The notes: generated from the letters alone by a model not told the origin. Positions 46,615 through 54,961 are shown, counted from the first letter of the stretch. The stretch is DNA of 64,000 bases from Pseudomonadota bacterium (GCA_039028935.1 JBCCHD010000008.1:1-64000), one strand, 5' to 3'. Made by a program: numbers and translations.

Positions 46615-46894
46615 ATTGTGGCCTGGTGTTGTTTTTGGGCATAAAAGGCTTGCATATTGGACAGATTGCAGGCCAAAATAAGGTCTACAACAGCTTCGCC
46701 GACTCTATCGCGAAGCGACAAACAGACAGCGCAGGTAAAACATCCGGATCATTGTGCCTTATCCGGTTCGCGCCGTCACTGTTAATACCCAATTCCTATA
46801 CGACACGATCCCGTCCAATCGCCTTCTCAGGGTTCCAATTCATTCCGTTTTAGACGAACACATTCACAACGCTATCTCTTGGAGGACTATCGCA

Positions 46895-47248
46895 GTGAGC
46901 GATCAAAACCAATCCCATTCAGCGGCCGCGGCCCCCATTCACACAACCGACGCCGATTTTGAGGCCGACGTACTGCAATCTGATATTCCAGTACTGGTGG
47001 ACTTCTGGGCGGAATGGTGTGGTCCGTGCAAGATGATTGCCCCGGTGCTTGACGAAGTGGCTAGCGAATACGCCGGTAAGGTCAAAATCGCCAAGCTCGA
47101 CATCGACAAGCATCCGCAAATCGCCGGCAAATACGCGGTGCGCAGTATTCCGACATTGATGCTGTTTAAAAACGGTCAGGTCGAATCACAAAGCGCTGGT
47201 GTCGTGTCAAAAGGCAAGCTTATCGCAACCCTGGAAAATTCATTATGA
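46895..47248 (+). CDS. trxA: Thioredoxin 1
   Basis: 117 residues. The redox centre is [13 protein letters not shown] (WCGPC at about 41-45), with the cis-Pro in [16 protein letters not shown] start with GGAGG nine bases upstream is used; the first ~18 residues are a polar extension compared with E. coli Trx. Its last codons overlap the rho start (ATGA), so the two are translationally coupled. It reduces disulfides in cytoplasmic proteins. Confidence 0.96.
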   Translation: MSDQNQSHSAAAAPIHTTDADFEADVLQSDIPVLVDFWAEWCGPCKMIAPVLDEVASEYAGKVKIAKLDIDKHPQIAGKYAVRSIPTLMLFKNGQVESQSAGVVSKGKLIATLENSL

Positions 47249-48699
47249 GAGGTTACCTCGGTAGTTCCGCTCGCGGTGCCGGCAAAGGCAACGACGGCGG
47301 TCCCAAGAAAAACAATAACCGCGGCGGCAAAAAGTCGGGCGGCAATAAATCGCGCCGTAAGCGTAGGCCAAAGCGCGAGGATTACGATGATGAGGATCTC
47401 GGTACCGTCGGTGAGGAGGAGCTGGCCCTAAGTGAAACGGCCATGAAACTCTCCGACCTCAAAATCAAACCCATTGCTGAACTGGTCGACATGGCCAACG
47501 ACATGGAGCTTGAAGGGGTTGCACGACTCCGCCGACAAGACATCATCTTCGGCATCCTCAAAGCGCAAGCCGCTAAAGGTGAAGACATTTGGGGTGACGG
47601 GGTGCTCGAGATTTTGCAGGACGGCTTTGGCTTCTTGCGCTCGGCCAACAGCTCCTACCTCGCGGGTCCCGACGACATTTATGTGTCGCCGAGTCAGATT
47701 CGACGCTTCAGTCTGCGCACCGGTGACACCATTTCCGGATTGATCCGGCCTCCGAAAGAAGGTGAGCGTTACTTTGCCTTGTTGAAAGTCGGTCAGATCA
47801 ACATGGACAAGCCGGAGAATGCGCGCAACAAGGTTCTCTTTGAAAACCTTACGCCGCTGTTCCCGCGCAAGCGTCTGAAAATGGAAATCGGTAACGGCAG
47901 TACCGAGGATCTCACGGCCCGCATTATCGACATGGCAGCGCCGATCGGAAAAGGGCAGCGTGGTCTTATCGTCTCGCCACCCAAAGCCGGTAAAACCATC
48001 TTGCTGCAAAACATTGCCCATTCCATTACGCACAACCATCCCGAATGCTCACTCATCGTGCTGCTCATCGATGAGCGTCCCGAAGAAGTGACCGAGATGG
48101 CGCGATCGGTGCGTGGCGAAGTGGTGTCGAGTACCTTCGACGAACCGGCAAGCCGGCACGTGCAGGTGGCCGAGATGGTCATCGAAAAAGCCAAACGGCT
48201 CACCGAGCACAAACAGGATGTCGTGATTCTGCTCGACTCGATCACCCGTCTTGCACGTGCCTACAACACCGTCGTGCCCTCGTCGGGTAAGGTGCTCACC
48301 GGTGGTGTGGACGCCAACGCACTGCACCGACCCAAGCGCTTCTTTGGTGCAGCCCGCAACATTGAAGAAGGCGGCAGCCTCACCATCATCGCCACCGCGC
48401 TGGTCGACACCGGCTCGCGAATGGACGATGTGATTTTCGAAGAGTTCAAGGGCACCGGTAACATGGAAGTGCATCTTGATCGTCGCATTGCCGAGAAGCG
48501 CACGTTCCCTGCGATCAACATCAATCGTTCCGGTACGCGAAAAGAAGAGCTGCTTACCGATCCGGAAGAGTTGGCCAAGATTTGGATTCTGCGCAAGCTA
48601 TTGCATCCGATGGATGAGATTGCTGCGATCGAATTCTTGCTGGGTAAGCTCAAGGATACTAAGACGAATGATCAGTTCTACGAGAGCATGAAGCGATAA
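47245..48699 (+). CDS. rho: Transcription termination factor Rho with N-terminal basic extension
   Basis: 484 residues if started at the ATG overlapping the trxA stop. Residues 1-66 form a low-complexity extension (runs of Gly, Asn, Lys and Arg, then an acidic patch) not found in E. coli Rho. Conserved Rho starts at [18 protein letters not shown] (about residue 68). Then come the RNA-binding fold ([16 protein letters not shown]), Walker A PPKAGKT, Walker B region [27 protein letters not shown], and [20 protein letters not shown]. An ATG at 47446 could also start a minimal Rho but has only weak signals. Rho ends transcripts and silences foreign, AT-rich DNA, which is notable because an AT-rich cassette array follows directly. 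Confidence 0.95.
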   Translation: MRGYLGSSARGAGKGNDGGPKKNNNRGGKKSGGNKSRRKRRPKREDYDDEDLGTVGEEELALSETAMKLSDLKIKPIAELVDMANDMELEGVARLRRQDIIFGILKAQAAKGEDIWGDGVLEILQDGFGFLRSANSSYLAGPDDIYVSPSQIRRFSLRTGDTISGLIRPPKEGERYFALLKVGQINMDKPENARNKVLFENLTPLFPRKRLKMEIGNGSTEDLTARIIDMAAPIGKGQRGLIVSPPKAGKTILLQNIAHSITHNHPECSLIVLLIDERPEEVTEMARSVRGEVVSSTFDEPASRHVQVAEMVIEKAKRLTEHKQDVVILLDSITRLARAYNTVVPSSGKVLTGGVDANALHRPKRFFGAARNIEEGGSLTIIATALVDTGSRMDDVIFEEFKGTGNMEVHLDRRIAEKRTFPAININRSGTRKEELLTDPEELAKIWILRKLLHPMDEIAAIEFLLGKLKDTKTNDQFYESMKR

Positions 48700-48722
48700 C
48701 TTCAGTGGAATCTGCTGAAATT

Positions 48723-48750
48723 AAAAACCCCGCCTAGTGCGGGGTTTTTT
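48723..48750 (+). terminator. Intrinsic terminator after rho
   Basis: Stem CCCCGC/GCGGGG with loop CTAGT, flanked by an A-run before and six T after, so it can act in both directions. It begins 23 bases after the rho stop and should shield the cassette array from rho transcription. Confidence 0.94.
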
Positions 48751-48900
48751 GTGGGTGAGGGTGCCGGTATCACAGTCCGCGATTGCCGGGGGTTAGTAAA
48801 TCTCGACAAATTCCTAATAACGATTTATTTCCGTGATAAATTATTGTTATGAAGAACAACTCCACACAATTGTAGTTATGTTTACTAACAGCGTGACTAA
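48751..48900. other. Left boundary of the cassette array
   Basis: 150 AT-rich bases between the rho terminator and the first cassette gene. GTTATGT at 48875-48881 resembles the R' core at which cassettes join and marks the likely left end of cassette 1. No complete attC or integrase is seen, so this may be a remnant of attI. TCGACA at 48803-48808 is a possible -35, but no good -10 follows. Confidence 0.45.
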
Positions 48901-49389
48901 ATGACATTGTACGAGTATGCGTTTCGAGTATGGTTCGATACTGAGGTGCCGTTGGCCTCGGATTGGGTAAGTCTGCAATTACAAGGCAATTTAGAATTGG
49001 AATTGGAGTTCTTAGAAGTATTTGATGCGATATCGGAAGGTGAGGCGCAATCTATTCTCGTGTCTATAGCCAAAAGACATGAAGACTTCGCTCCATATTC
49101 AGTGAGTAGTATTGAAGTTGCTTCGCAGATAGTTTTGGAACATTGCAAGGCACTAATCATGGATGAGATTACTCCTTTCGAGTTTTGTCATTTTATTGGA
49201 AGAATGGATGCCTACCAATTAGAGTTCAATGATCCTAGACGACGAGAGGGCGAATTTGTCGGAGTCGAAATGGGGGATCTATATGAGTGTTGTGATTGGT
49301 GCGATAAAACTTGGACAAAGAAGAATGCAACCCATCTTTATGATGAAGCAAGTCGTATGTTTACAAAGGACTTCCTTGTTAGTGATTAG
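48901..49389 (+). CDS. Cassette 1: hypothetical protein
   Basis: 162 residues, acidic, AT-rich codons. No signal peptide. The N-terminal part alternates hydrophobic and acidic residues (LQLQGNLELELEFLEVFDAI) and the C-terminal part has CCDWCDKTW, two Cys pairs that could bind a metal. No family recognised. First gene of the array; it begins 20 bases after the GTTATGT core. Confidence 0.7.
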   Translation: MTLYEYAFRVWFDTEVPLASDWVSLQLQGNLELELEFLEVFDAISEGEAQSILVSIAKRHEDFAPYSVSSIEVASQIVLEHCKALIMDEITPFEFCHFIGRMDAYQLEFNDPRRREGEFVGVEMGDLYECCDWCDKTWTKKNATHLYDEASRMFTKDFLVSD

Positions 49390-49395
49390 GCCGAA

Positions 49396-49479
49396 ACATA
49401 ACAAATCGATGCAACCGACGGCTATTCGCCGTCGCTTTCTCATGCAAAGATCAGCCGCGGCTGATCTTAGTAGTTATAC
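49396..49479 (+). repeat. attC site after cassette 1
   Basis: ACATAAC at the left end and GTTATAC at the right end, 84 bases. It contains two extra hairpins, CGACGGC/GCCGTCG and the palindrome GATCAGCCGCGGCTGATC, unlike the 99-base family. Confidence 0.85.
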
Positions 49480-49485
49480 GTCTCT

Positions 49486-49803
49486 ATGAAAGCTCGAGCG
49501 CGTAAGAATACTGAGATGACCTTCATATCTCCCGGGAAAGAGTACGAAGTCATAGGCATTGAGGCAGATGATTTTAGAATCATTAATAATATGAATGAAC
49601 CATGCTTGTACGACCCAGCTCTATTTGAACTCATTGATGAAGCTGAACCAAATTTCTGGGTGTCTGAAATTGGCGAAGATGGAGAAAGATATGCCTACCC
49701 GACATCATGGATTCAGCCAGGGTTCTTCGAAGATTTTCACGACGGCGATGAGAAGGTGATTAATCGATTTTGGAAAGAATGCAGGACGTTTTATGAAATT
49801 TAG
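49486..49803 (+). CDS. Cassette 2: hypothetical protein
   Basis: 105 residues, acidic, without signal peptide or membrane helix. It begins MKARARKNTEMTFISPGKEY; the rest is rich in aromatic and acidic residues (DEAEPNFWVSEIGEDGERYAY). The size and acidity recall small immunity-type or regulatory proteins, but no family can be assigned. The start lies six bases after the attC R' core and has no ribosome-binding site. Confidence 0.72.
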   Translation: MKARARKNTEMTFISPGKEYEVIGIEADDFRIINNMNEPCLYDPALFELIDEAEPNFWVSEIGEDGERYAYPTSWIQPGFFEDFHDGDEKVINRFWKECRTFYEI

Positions 49804-49809
49804 GCCGAC

Positions 49810-49908
49810 GTATAACAAACCACTGCAACGGACCCTCGGCACGCCCGCGCATTTTGCTACCGCAAAATACACGAGCGCGCTAATGGCCGCTGAGTTTAAT
49901 AGTTATAT
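49810..49908 (+). repeat. attC site after cassette 2
   Basis: GTATAAC to GTTATAT, 99 bases. Member of the main 99-base family: AAACCACTGCAACGGACCCTC near the left, GGCCGCTGAGTTTAATA near the right. Confidence 0.88.
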
Positions 49909-49920
49909 GTCTTCGATCGG

Positions 49921-50415
49921 ATGAGTGCCATCGCGCGACTGGTCGGATTTCTGTGCCTTGGAATGTCCTTCTCTTGCAGTAGTAAAGACGTTGATACTGA
50001 TGAACCAGCCGGTCCAATAAATGTCGATCACATATTGGAAGAAGTCATTGCCGGAGGCGGGAGAGTCGAATTAAGAGATAGAAGTGATTCGGTCTGTAAA
50101 TACCTGGACGCAGTAGAGGCCTACTATTCAGTTCCGTTAGGGAAAAGACTGGCAGCAAGAGTGGAATCGGAAGATTTTCGATTTTTGTTCTTAATGGGTG
50201 GTTACATGCCAAGAATCCATGGCATAGATGATCACCAGGAGCGCAGTTGTGTCGTCGACAAATATGGTTTTGAAGAGGTGAATGCGCCAACGGACGCAAT
50301 CTCATGTCAAGGAGAGATGGCTGTCTATGGAAAAATTGCGACTTACACGGAAGACTACAATAATATGCTCAGGAAATATTTGAAGAGTAATACCAAGTAT
50401 GAGTGTGACACATAA
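49921..50415 (+). CDS. Cassette 3: lipoprotein of unknown function
   Basis: 164 residues. The N-terminus is a lipoprotein signal (LVGFLCLGMSFSC, Cys at about 19, followed by SSKD). The mature part has four further Cys and no known motif. It begins 13 bases after the attC core; its stop codon lies inside the next attC core (ACATAAC). Probably anchored in the outer membrane by its Ser-rich sorting region (inference). Confidence 0.73.
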   Translation: MSAIARLVGFLCLGMSFSCSSKDVDTDEPAGPINVDHILEEVIAGGGRVELRDRSDSVCKYLDAVEAYYSVPLGKRLAARVESEDFRFLFLMGGYMPRIHGIDDHQERSCVVDKYGFEEVNAPTDAISCQGEMAVYGKIATYTEDYNNMLRKYLKSNTKYECDT

Positions 50416-50508
50416 CAAATCACTGCAACGGACCCTCTGTACGCCCGCACGTTCTGCTATCGCAAATCGCACGACCGCGCTAATGGCCGCTGAGTTTAAT
50501 AGTTACAT
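50410..50508 (+). repeat. attC site after cassette 3
   Basis: ACATAAC to GTTACAT, 99 bases, main family. It contains the stop codon of cassette 3 and the ATG (50507) of cassette 4, so the genes are packed with no spare sequence. Confidence 0.88.
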
Positions 50509-50992
50509 GGCGCTTCCACGAATTTTGCTATTCGTTCTTATAATCTCCATTTGTCATTCGGTGAAAGCCCAGGATCCAGCAGACTTTGATATACGGGATG
50601 TGGATCCATCAGAGTCGCTTGCTTACGGTATTTACGTCAATTCTGAGGAGCAAGAACCGAAAAGCGCAGGGAAATGGTGCATCAATTTCTCGTTTCCAGA
50701 GACCAGTCCATTGGTGAAGGATCTTGTGCACATAAATACGTTTGGCAGGTTAGTTTCTAACGACGGCAATGATACAGAGTTACGATTTCATCTGCCTACC
50801 ACGGTCAGCTTTGAAAAGGAGGGCTACTTTCGGTCAATGTTGTGCGGCTCCAAGAGGTACTTGGAAGTCTCCGAAGTAAGTATCGTGTACGACTTAGAGA
50901 GTGAGAGAGGTATGATGGCTCAACATAGCAGTCTTATTAGCGGGGAGCGCATGGTACTGGTTTTTTCAAATTTACGCTCTTTGTTCAACTAA
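50507..50992 (+). CDS. Cassette 4: secreted protein, homologous to cassette 7
   Basis: 161 residues with a signal peptide (ILLFVLIISICHSVKA, cleavage before QDPA). The mature part has DVDPSESLAYGIYV, GKWCINFSF and GYFRSMLCGSKRYLEVSE. The same blocks appear in cassette 7 (VEPSEALVYGVSV, EKWCVVLQY, GVLRAKFCGIRETIERTK), so the two are diverged members of one family, with two conserved Cys that may form a disulfide. The ATG sits on the attC R' core itself. No known family; function unknown. Confidence 0.78.
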   Translation: MALPRILLFVLIISICHSVKAQDPADFDIRDVDPSESLAYGIYVNSEEQEPKSAGKWCINFSFPETSPLVKDLVHINTFGRLVSNDGNDTELRFHLPTTVSFEKEGYFRSMLCGSKRYLEVSEVSIVYDLESERGMMAQHSSLISGERMVLVFSNLRSLFN

Positions 50993-50999
50993 CGATGCC

Positions 51000-51098
51000 A
51001 TTTAAGAAATCGTTGCAACAGAATCTCGCCGTGCCCGCTCGTTCTACTACCGAAAAATGCACGACCCCGCTGGCGGACGTCGACTTTAATAGTTAGGC
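51000..51098 (+). repeat. attC site after cassette 4
   Basis: About 99 bases ending in GTTAGGC. The left core is altered (CATTTAAG instead of CATAAC), while AAATCGTTGCAACAG and the right half match the main family. The mutated core may make it recombine poorly. Confidence 0.75.
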
Positions 51099-51116
51099 GT
51101 ACTGGAGACGTTTATC

Positions 51117-51539
51117 ATGCCTCGTGGTCATGAGAAACAGAGAAGAATGGAGCTCCGACGTCAGGCTGGGTTGCGTCAATGGGGCGCGAACGGCGTTGCG
51201 AGATCAGTTGGTGGGATCTCAAGAATTGCGTACGCGTGCTTTGACTGTAGGGTTTCGCAAAAACGCGAACGCTCGGCTTCGAATGTAGAGGTATGCCCAC
51301 GATGTGGCGGGAAGTTGTATAAGATGGGTTGGTCGCTCACTGCCCCCAAAAAAGAAGACGCTAAACAGTGGCAGAAAATTCAGCTATTATTTGCATCAGG
51401 ATTCAGATTTTTCGGTAGCGGTCTTCCTGAGGGCGAGGTTCCATTACCCAAGACTTTGTCTGAAGCGCGTAAATTTGTGGAGGAACAGAAGTCACACTAT
51501 CTCAGAGTTGAGAAACAGATTCCGGAACTCCTTCCATGA
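51117..51539 (+). CDS. Cassette 5: zinc-ribbon-like basic protein
   Basis: 140 residues, strongly basic at the N-terminus (MPRGHEKQRRMELRRQAG). Two Cys pairs, ACFDC and VCPRCGG about 28 residues apart, form a likely zinc ribbon, and GKLYKMGW follows as in rubredoxin/zinc-ribbon knuckles. It could bind nucleic acid or protein. GGAGA lies eight bases before the ATG, unusually good for this array. No named family. Confidence 0.72.
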   Translation: MPRGHEKQRRMELRRQAGLRQWGANGVARSVGGISRIAYACFDCRVSQKRERSASNVEVCPRCGGKLYKMGWSLTAPKKEDAKQWQKIQLLFASGFRFFGSGLPEGEVPLPKTLSEARKFVEEQKSHYLRVEKQIPELLP

Positions 51540-51543
51540 GCAC

Positions 51544-51641
51544 ACCTACCAAATCGCTGCAACAGGCCGTCGGCACGCCCGCGCATTTGCTGTCGAAAGA
51601 TACACGAGTGCACTAACGGCCGCTGAGTTTAATCGTTAGGC
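51544..51641 (+). repeat. attC site after cassette 5
   Basis: 98 bases, ACCTACC to GTTAGGC. The left core is changed by one base from ACCTAAC; AAATCGCTGCAACAGG and GGCCGCTGAGTTTAATC match the main family. Confidence 0.82.
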
Positions 51642-51664
51642 CGCCGCTGAGATAGTTACCTCAA

Positions 51665-52018
51665 ATGCAAGTAGAAGTATTACCTGGGGCTCCACTGTTC
51701 GGTTGGGATTACGATTCTGTTCGGAACTACGTAAACACATGCGGTCTGAAAGTGGGTGATAGCATGGTGATCTACAGTACTGAAAACGGTGTCAGTAATT
51801 ATCGTTTAGCCAGAATTGTCAGAATGGATCAAACGAAGGAATTTAGAATTGTCTTGGATCGCAATGGGCCGATTGGCGGTAGGGCATTTTATCAAACTGG
51901 CAAAAACTGCCGTGCGCCAAATTCAGGAACCCGGATGTTGCCTCCGAACAGCGAGTTAGCAGAGCATCTAACTTTTGGCAACCACGTGAGTATGGTGACT
52001 CAGTTTGAGGGTGCGTAG
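51665..52018 (+). CDS. Cassette 6: hypothetical protein
   Basis: 117 residues, soluble, with the look of a small beta-rich domain (GDSMVIYSTENGVSNYRLARIVRM). No signal peptide, no known motif. It starts 23 bases after the attC core, and its end touches the next attC core. Confidence 0.68.
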   Translation: MQVEVLPGAPLFGWDYDSVRNYVNTCGLKVGDSMVIYSTENGVSNYRLARIVRMDQTKEFRIVLDRNGPIGGRAFYQTGKNCRAPNSGTRMLPPNSELAEHLTFGNHVSMVTQFEGA

Positions 52019-52106
52019 TCTAACAGGCGGATGCAGCCGACTTGGAAGGAGGCATTGTATGGGAACTTATCTACTTCAGTTGGCGGCTGATTCTTATAAT
52101 TATTTG
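52018..52106 (+). repeat. attC site after cassette 6
   Basis: About 89 bases. The left core GTCTAAC is a perfect RYYYAAC, with GATGCAGCCGACTT as L'' box. The right end is degenerate (AATTATTTG aligning with AGTTACATG of the cassette 3 site). Confidence 0.75.
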
Positions 52107-52571
52107 ACCGCCGCAGGCCGCTGGTTTTTCGTCGCATTGAGCTTACTTGCTGTTGGCTCTCAGGCTCAGGTATTAGGGCCAATAGTCGAACCGTCGGAAG
52201 CGCTTGTGTACGGGGTTTCGGTTGAAGCGATTGAGGAAAAACCGGACGAGAAGTGGTGCGTAGTCCTACAGTATCCGAAAGCAAATATGATTCTGAATGG
52301 GCTACTACATAGAGATACGGAATTATCGATAATAGCCAAAGACAAAAAACGAGTAGAGCTGTCTGCTAGTCTGACGAGTGAGGAGGTTTCGGGCGAAGAC
52401 GGTGTCTTAAGAGCCAAATTTTGCGGAATCAGAGAAACTATAGAGCGTACGAAAGTGGAAATTTTGTTTGCAAATGACGAGTTTATTGAGGACCTGGACT
52501 CTCCTTCAAGCTTGATTGGAGGTGACTATACGTGGCTTACGATCAGAAAATTTGGGTCTGTGCTACCTTGA
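52104..52571 (+). CDS. Cassette 7: secreted protein, homologous to cassette 4
   Basis: 155 residues from a TTG start. This TTG occupies exactly the position of the cassette 4 ATG when the two attC ends are aligned, and gives a signal peptide of the same length (RWFFVALSLLAVGSQA before QVLG). An ATG at 52059 would lie inside the attC site and add 15 residues; the frame opens at 52005. The mature part shares VEPSEALVYG, KWC and RAKFCG with cassette 4. Function unknown; a secreted two-Cys domain is likely. Confidence 0.75.
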   Translation: MTAAGRWFFVALSLLAVGSQAQVLGPIVEPSEALVYGVSVEAIEEKPDEKWCVVLQYPKANMILNGLLHRDTELSIIAKDKKRVELSASLTSEEVSGEDGVLRAKFCGIRETIERTKVEILFANDEFIEDLDSPSSLIGGDYTWLTIRKFGSVLP

Positions 52572-52578
52572 ATGAGTC

Positions 52579-52677
52579 ACCTAACAGATCACTGCAGCCG
52601 ATCCTCGGTGTGCCCGCACGTTTTACCACCACAAAACACACGAGCGCGCTAATGACCGCTGCGTTCAATACTTAGGT
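52579..52677 (+). repeat. attC site after cassette 7
   Basis: 99 bases. Perfect left core ACCTAAC, L'' box CACTGCAGCCGA; the right core CTTAGGT has its first base changed from G. Confidence 0.85.
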
Positions 52678-52684
52678 ATCTAGA

Positions 52685-53095
52685 TTGGATGACGTTAAGC
52701 TATTTCGGTCGCTAATCGTCATGTCGATGGTGACGTATACCGTGTGGTATGTCCTTCCTTATATCGAGGTTCGATTTCAATCGGCAGACACCGTAGATTT
52801 GCTGAGTTTTTCAGGCTACAACGCGAAAGTGCGGGTTGAAAGTTGGGTGTTTAATGTGTCCCATTTGGTGTTTCTCGCCGCATCGGTACTCATGTACTTC
52901 TTCATAGCAATTGGTCGCTCTGTATTTCTCTGGTTCTATTTGTTCTGGTTGGTGCTCAGAGTATTTATGGGCGTAGACATTCAAACCGGTTTGTCAGGTA
53001 CTCTAGGTAGTATCATTGGCCTATTGGATGGCGCCATAATTTACATGGCTTATTTTTCCAGTGTGGAAAGATACTTTGGCACAGACAATGTCTAG
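52685..53095 (+). CDS. Cassette 8: small membrane protein
   Basis: 136 residues with about four membrane helices (LIVMSMVTYTVWYVL; SHLVFLAASVLMYFFIAI; SVFLWFYLFWLVLRVF; GSIIGLLDGAIIYMAYF). Starts at a TTG eight bases after the attC core; an in-frame ATG at 52721 would cut into the first helix. No family recognised. Likely inner membrane. Confidence 0.7.
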   Translation: MDDVKLFRSLIVMSMVTYTVWYVLPYIEVRFQSADTVDLLSFSGYNAKVRVESWVFNVSHLVFLAASVLMYFFIAIGRSVFLWFYLFWLVLRVFMGVDIQTGLSGTLGSIIGLLDGAIIYMAYFSSVERYFGTDNV

Positions 53096-53177
53096 CAAGC
53101 GGATCAAGCCGACCGAGGAGAGAGGATCGAATGGAAATTAATGGACGTCAGCCAGTGGCTGATCTTAGTCGTTATGT
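53090..53177 (+). repeat. attC site after cassette 8
   Basis: 88 bases, GTCTAGC to GTTATGT. The L'' box GATCAAGCCGACCG closely matches that of classical cassettes such as aadA. It overlaps the last codons of cassette 8. Confidence 0.83.
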
Positions 53178-53194
53178 CGTGAAGAGACGGCATC

Positions 53195-53545
53195 GTGGCG
53201 AATAATCCAGTGGTTCATTTTGAGATCGGCTGCACCAATGTGGCTGAGACCCGGGAATTCTTACGTGGCCTCTTCGACTGGGAAATTGAGGCCTCTGATT
53301 CGAGCCCAGCCATCGACTCGCACTCCCCGGGTGGTCTGTCGGGCCACCTTGCGGCACTTGGTCAGGAATGGGGTCAATATGTGACCGTTTATGTCCAAGT
53401 TGAGAATTTGGAGGAATCCGTCCAGCGTACCGTTGATCTTGGCGGGAAAGTCCTTGTAAGGCCGGTTGATGTGCCTGGCAAAGGCCGCTTTGCGTGGATC
53501 ACGCCTCCTGAGGGTCAGATCATTGGGCTTTGGGAGAATCCATGA
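53195..53545 (+). CDS. Cassette 9: VOC-family protein (glyoxalase / bleomycin-resistance fold)
   Basis: 116 residues. One VOC module: VVHFEIGCTNVAETREFLRGLFDWEI, then VTVYVQVENLEESVQRTVDLGGKVL and GRFAWITPPEGQIIGLWENP. Candidate metal ligands are His in VVHFEI and the Glu in PEGQ. Such cassette proteins may bind or modify antibiotics or handle dicarbonyls; substrate cannot be read from the sequence. GTG start 18 bases after the attC core, GAAGAGACGG upstream. Confidence 0.88.
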   Translation: MANNPVVHFEIGCTNVAETREFLRGLFDWEIEASDSSPAIDSHSPGGLSGHLAALGQEWGQYVTVYVQVENLEESVQRTVDLGGKVLVRPVDVPGKGRFAWITPPEGQIIGLWENP

Positions 53546-53550
53546 GTGCG

Positions 53551-53649
53551 GCATAACCGGGCGTTGCAGCGTCAAATATCTCATCTGAGCCTCCCGGTCA
53601 CCGCCAGAAGCTCGTCGGCGTCAATCGCGGCCAAACTGAGACGTTAGTC
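53551..53649 (+). repeat. attC site after cassette 9
   Basis: 99 bases, GCATAAC to GTTAGTC. Diverged inside from the main family (GGGCGTTGCAGCGTC near the left, GCGGCCAAACTGAGAC near the right). Confidence 0.8.
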
Positions 53650-53659
53650 ATACCGATTC

Positions 53660-53947
53660 ATGAAAAAAGAAAGCCTTACAGAAGAAGAGAAAAAGTATCT
53701 CAACAATCTCCAGGCTATCCCAAAATCTGTCAGATCGAGACTGCTACTTTGGGCCATTGAGGTGGTTCCGGGAAGTTGTATGTTTGGGTATGGCTTATAT
53801 GCTGACAGCAACGGTTTCCTGATAATGGGCTTCTTGTCCATACTGTATTTTGCACTGTGGAGAATGTACTCACAGTTTCGTGGGTTAAGAATGATTCATA
53901 GTATTTACAACAAAAGACTGAAAGCAGGCTCAGATCCGGATGCCTAA
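53660..53947 (+). CDS. Cassette 10: small membrane protein
   Basis: 95 residues. A charged N-terminal helix (KKESLTEEEKKYLNNLQAI) precedes two membrane helices (LLLWAIEVVPGSCMFGYGLY; GFLIMGFLSILYFALW). No family recognised. The ATG lies ten bases after the attC core and the stop lies in the next core. Confidence 0.7.
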   Translation: MKKESLTEEEKKYLNNLQAIPKSVRSRLLLWAIEVVPGSCMFGYGLYADSNGFLIMGFLSILYFALWRMYSQFRGLRMIHSIYNKRLKAGSDPDA

Positions 53948-54040
53948 CCAATCACCGCAACCGACGCTCTGTACATCCGCGCATTTCGCGACCGCACCAT
54001 TCACGCGTGCGCTCATGGCCGCCGAGCCTAATACTGGTGA
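53942..54040 (+). repeat. attC site after cassette 10
   Basis: 99 bases. Perfect left core GCCTAAC, L'' ATCACCGCAACCGACGC; right core degenerate (CTGGTGA). Confidence 0.82.
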
Positions 54041-54049
54041 AATTGCCCT

Positions 54050-54880
54050 ATGACAACGTGGAATCTAACCGAATCCTATTCGTTTGACGGTCGTGATGTC
54101 AGGTTTGGCGTTATGGGAAGTGGGCCGCCTGTCATCGTCGTGCACGGGACTCCTTGGTCCTCATTTAATATGAGGCACATTATCGAAGGCCTATCAGATG
54201 GTTTTACGACCTACTATTTTGATCTTATCGGCTACGGTCAATCCGATAAATCGATGGGGGATGTGTCCCTTAGCGTGCAAAACGCGGTTCTTCATCAACT
54301 GATCAAGTTTTGGAATCTGGAAAGACCTGCCATCATCGGGCACGACTTCGGCGGTGCCACGGTGTTGCGCACGCATTTGCTTAACCAGCAAGATTTTCAA
54401 AAGATAGTGTTAATCGATCCGGTCTCAGTATCGCCGTGGGGGTCGCCCTTCTTCCAGCATGTAAAAGCACATGAAGCGGCCTTCGCCGGAGTCCCCGATT
54501 ATATCCATGACGCAATTGTCCGTGCCTACATTAATACAGCCGCCTTTGCGCCAATTGACGGTAAGACAATGGAAAGAACTATTCAGCCCTGGACAGGAGA
54601 AGAGGGTAAAGCCTCGTTTTACAGGCAAATCGCTCAGGCAAAAGAGGACTATACTGACGACGTACAGCCACGCTATTCCCAAATTAGAACCCCGCTAATG
54701 ATACTCTGGGGTGCCGAAGACTCCTGGATTCCCATTGAGCGCGGCCGGCTACTGCATTCACTGATCCCTGGATCTTTGTTCTACGAGATTCCAGATGCCG
54801 GGCACCTTGTGATCGAAGAGCAGCCCAAACGGCTACTGAAAAAAATACGACCGTTTCTAGAAAATGAATCAATCACATAA
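54050..54880 (+). CDS. Cassette 11: alpha/beta hydrolase with Asp nucleophile (haloalkane dehalogenase / epoxide hydrolase type)
   Basis: 276 residues, unusually long for this array. HGTPWSSFNMR forms the oxyanion region and IIGHDFGGATVL carries the nucleophile, Asp rather than Ser, as in haloalkane dehalogenases and epoxide hydrolases. The acid is probably in MILWGAEDSWIP and the base is His in PDAGHLVIEEQP. The cap domain sits between about 130 and 215. Substrate unknown. The ATG lies nine bases after the attC end. Confidence 0.9.
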   Translation: MTTWNLTESYSFDGRDVRFGVMGSGPPVIVVHGTPWSSFNMRHIIEGLSDGFTTYYFDLIGYGQSDKSMGDVSLSVQNAVLHQLIKFWNLERPAIIGHDFGGATVLRTHLLNQQDFQKIVLIDPVSVSPWGSPFFQHVKAHEAAFAGVPDYIHDAIVRAYINTAAFAPIDGKTMERTIQPWTGEEGKASFYRQIAQAKEDYTDDVQPRYSQIRTPLMILWGAEDSWIPIERGRLLHSLIPGSLFYEIPDAGHLVIEEQPKRLLKKIRPFLENESIT

Positions 54881-54949
54881 CCTGCGCAGGCCGACGAACC
54901 AGGCCAGTCGCTATGCGCCTGTTCAGACGGCCGATGCTAGTCGTTTTAT
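54875..54949 (+). repeat. attC site after cassette 11
   Basis: 75 bases, ACATAAC to GTTTTAT, with AGGCCGACGAACC as L'' box. It starts inside the stop region of the hydrolase gene. Confidence 0.78.
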
Positions 54950-54961
54950 GGTGTTCACACT

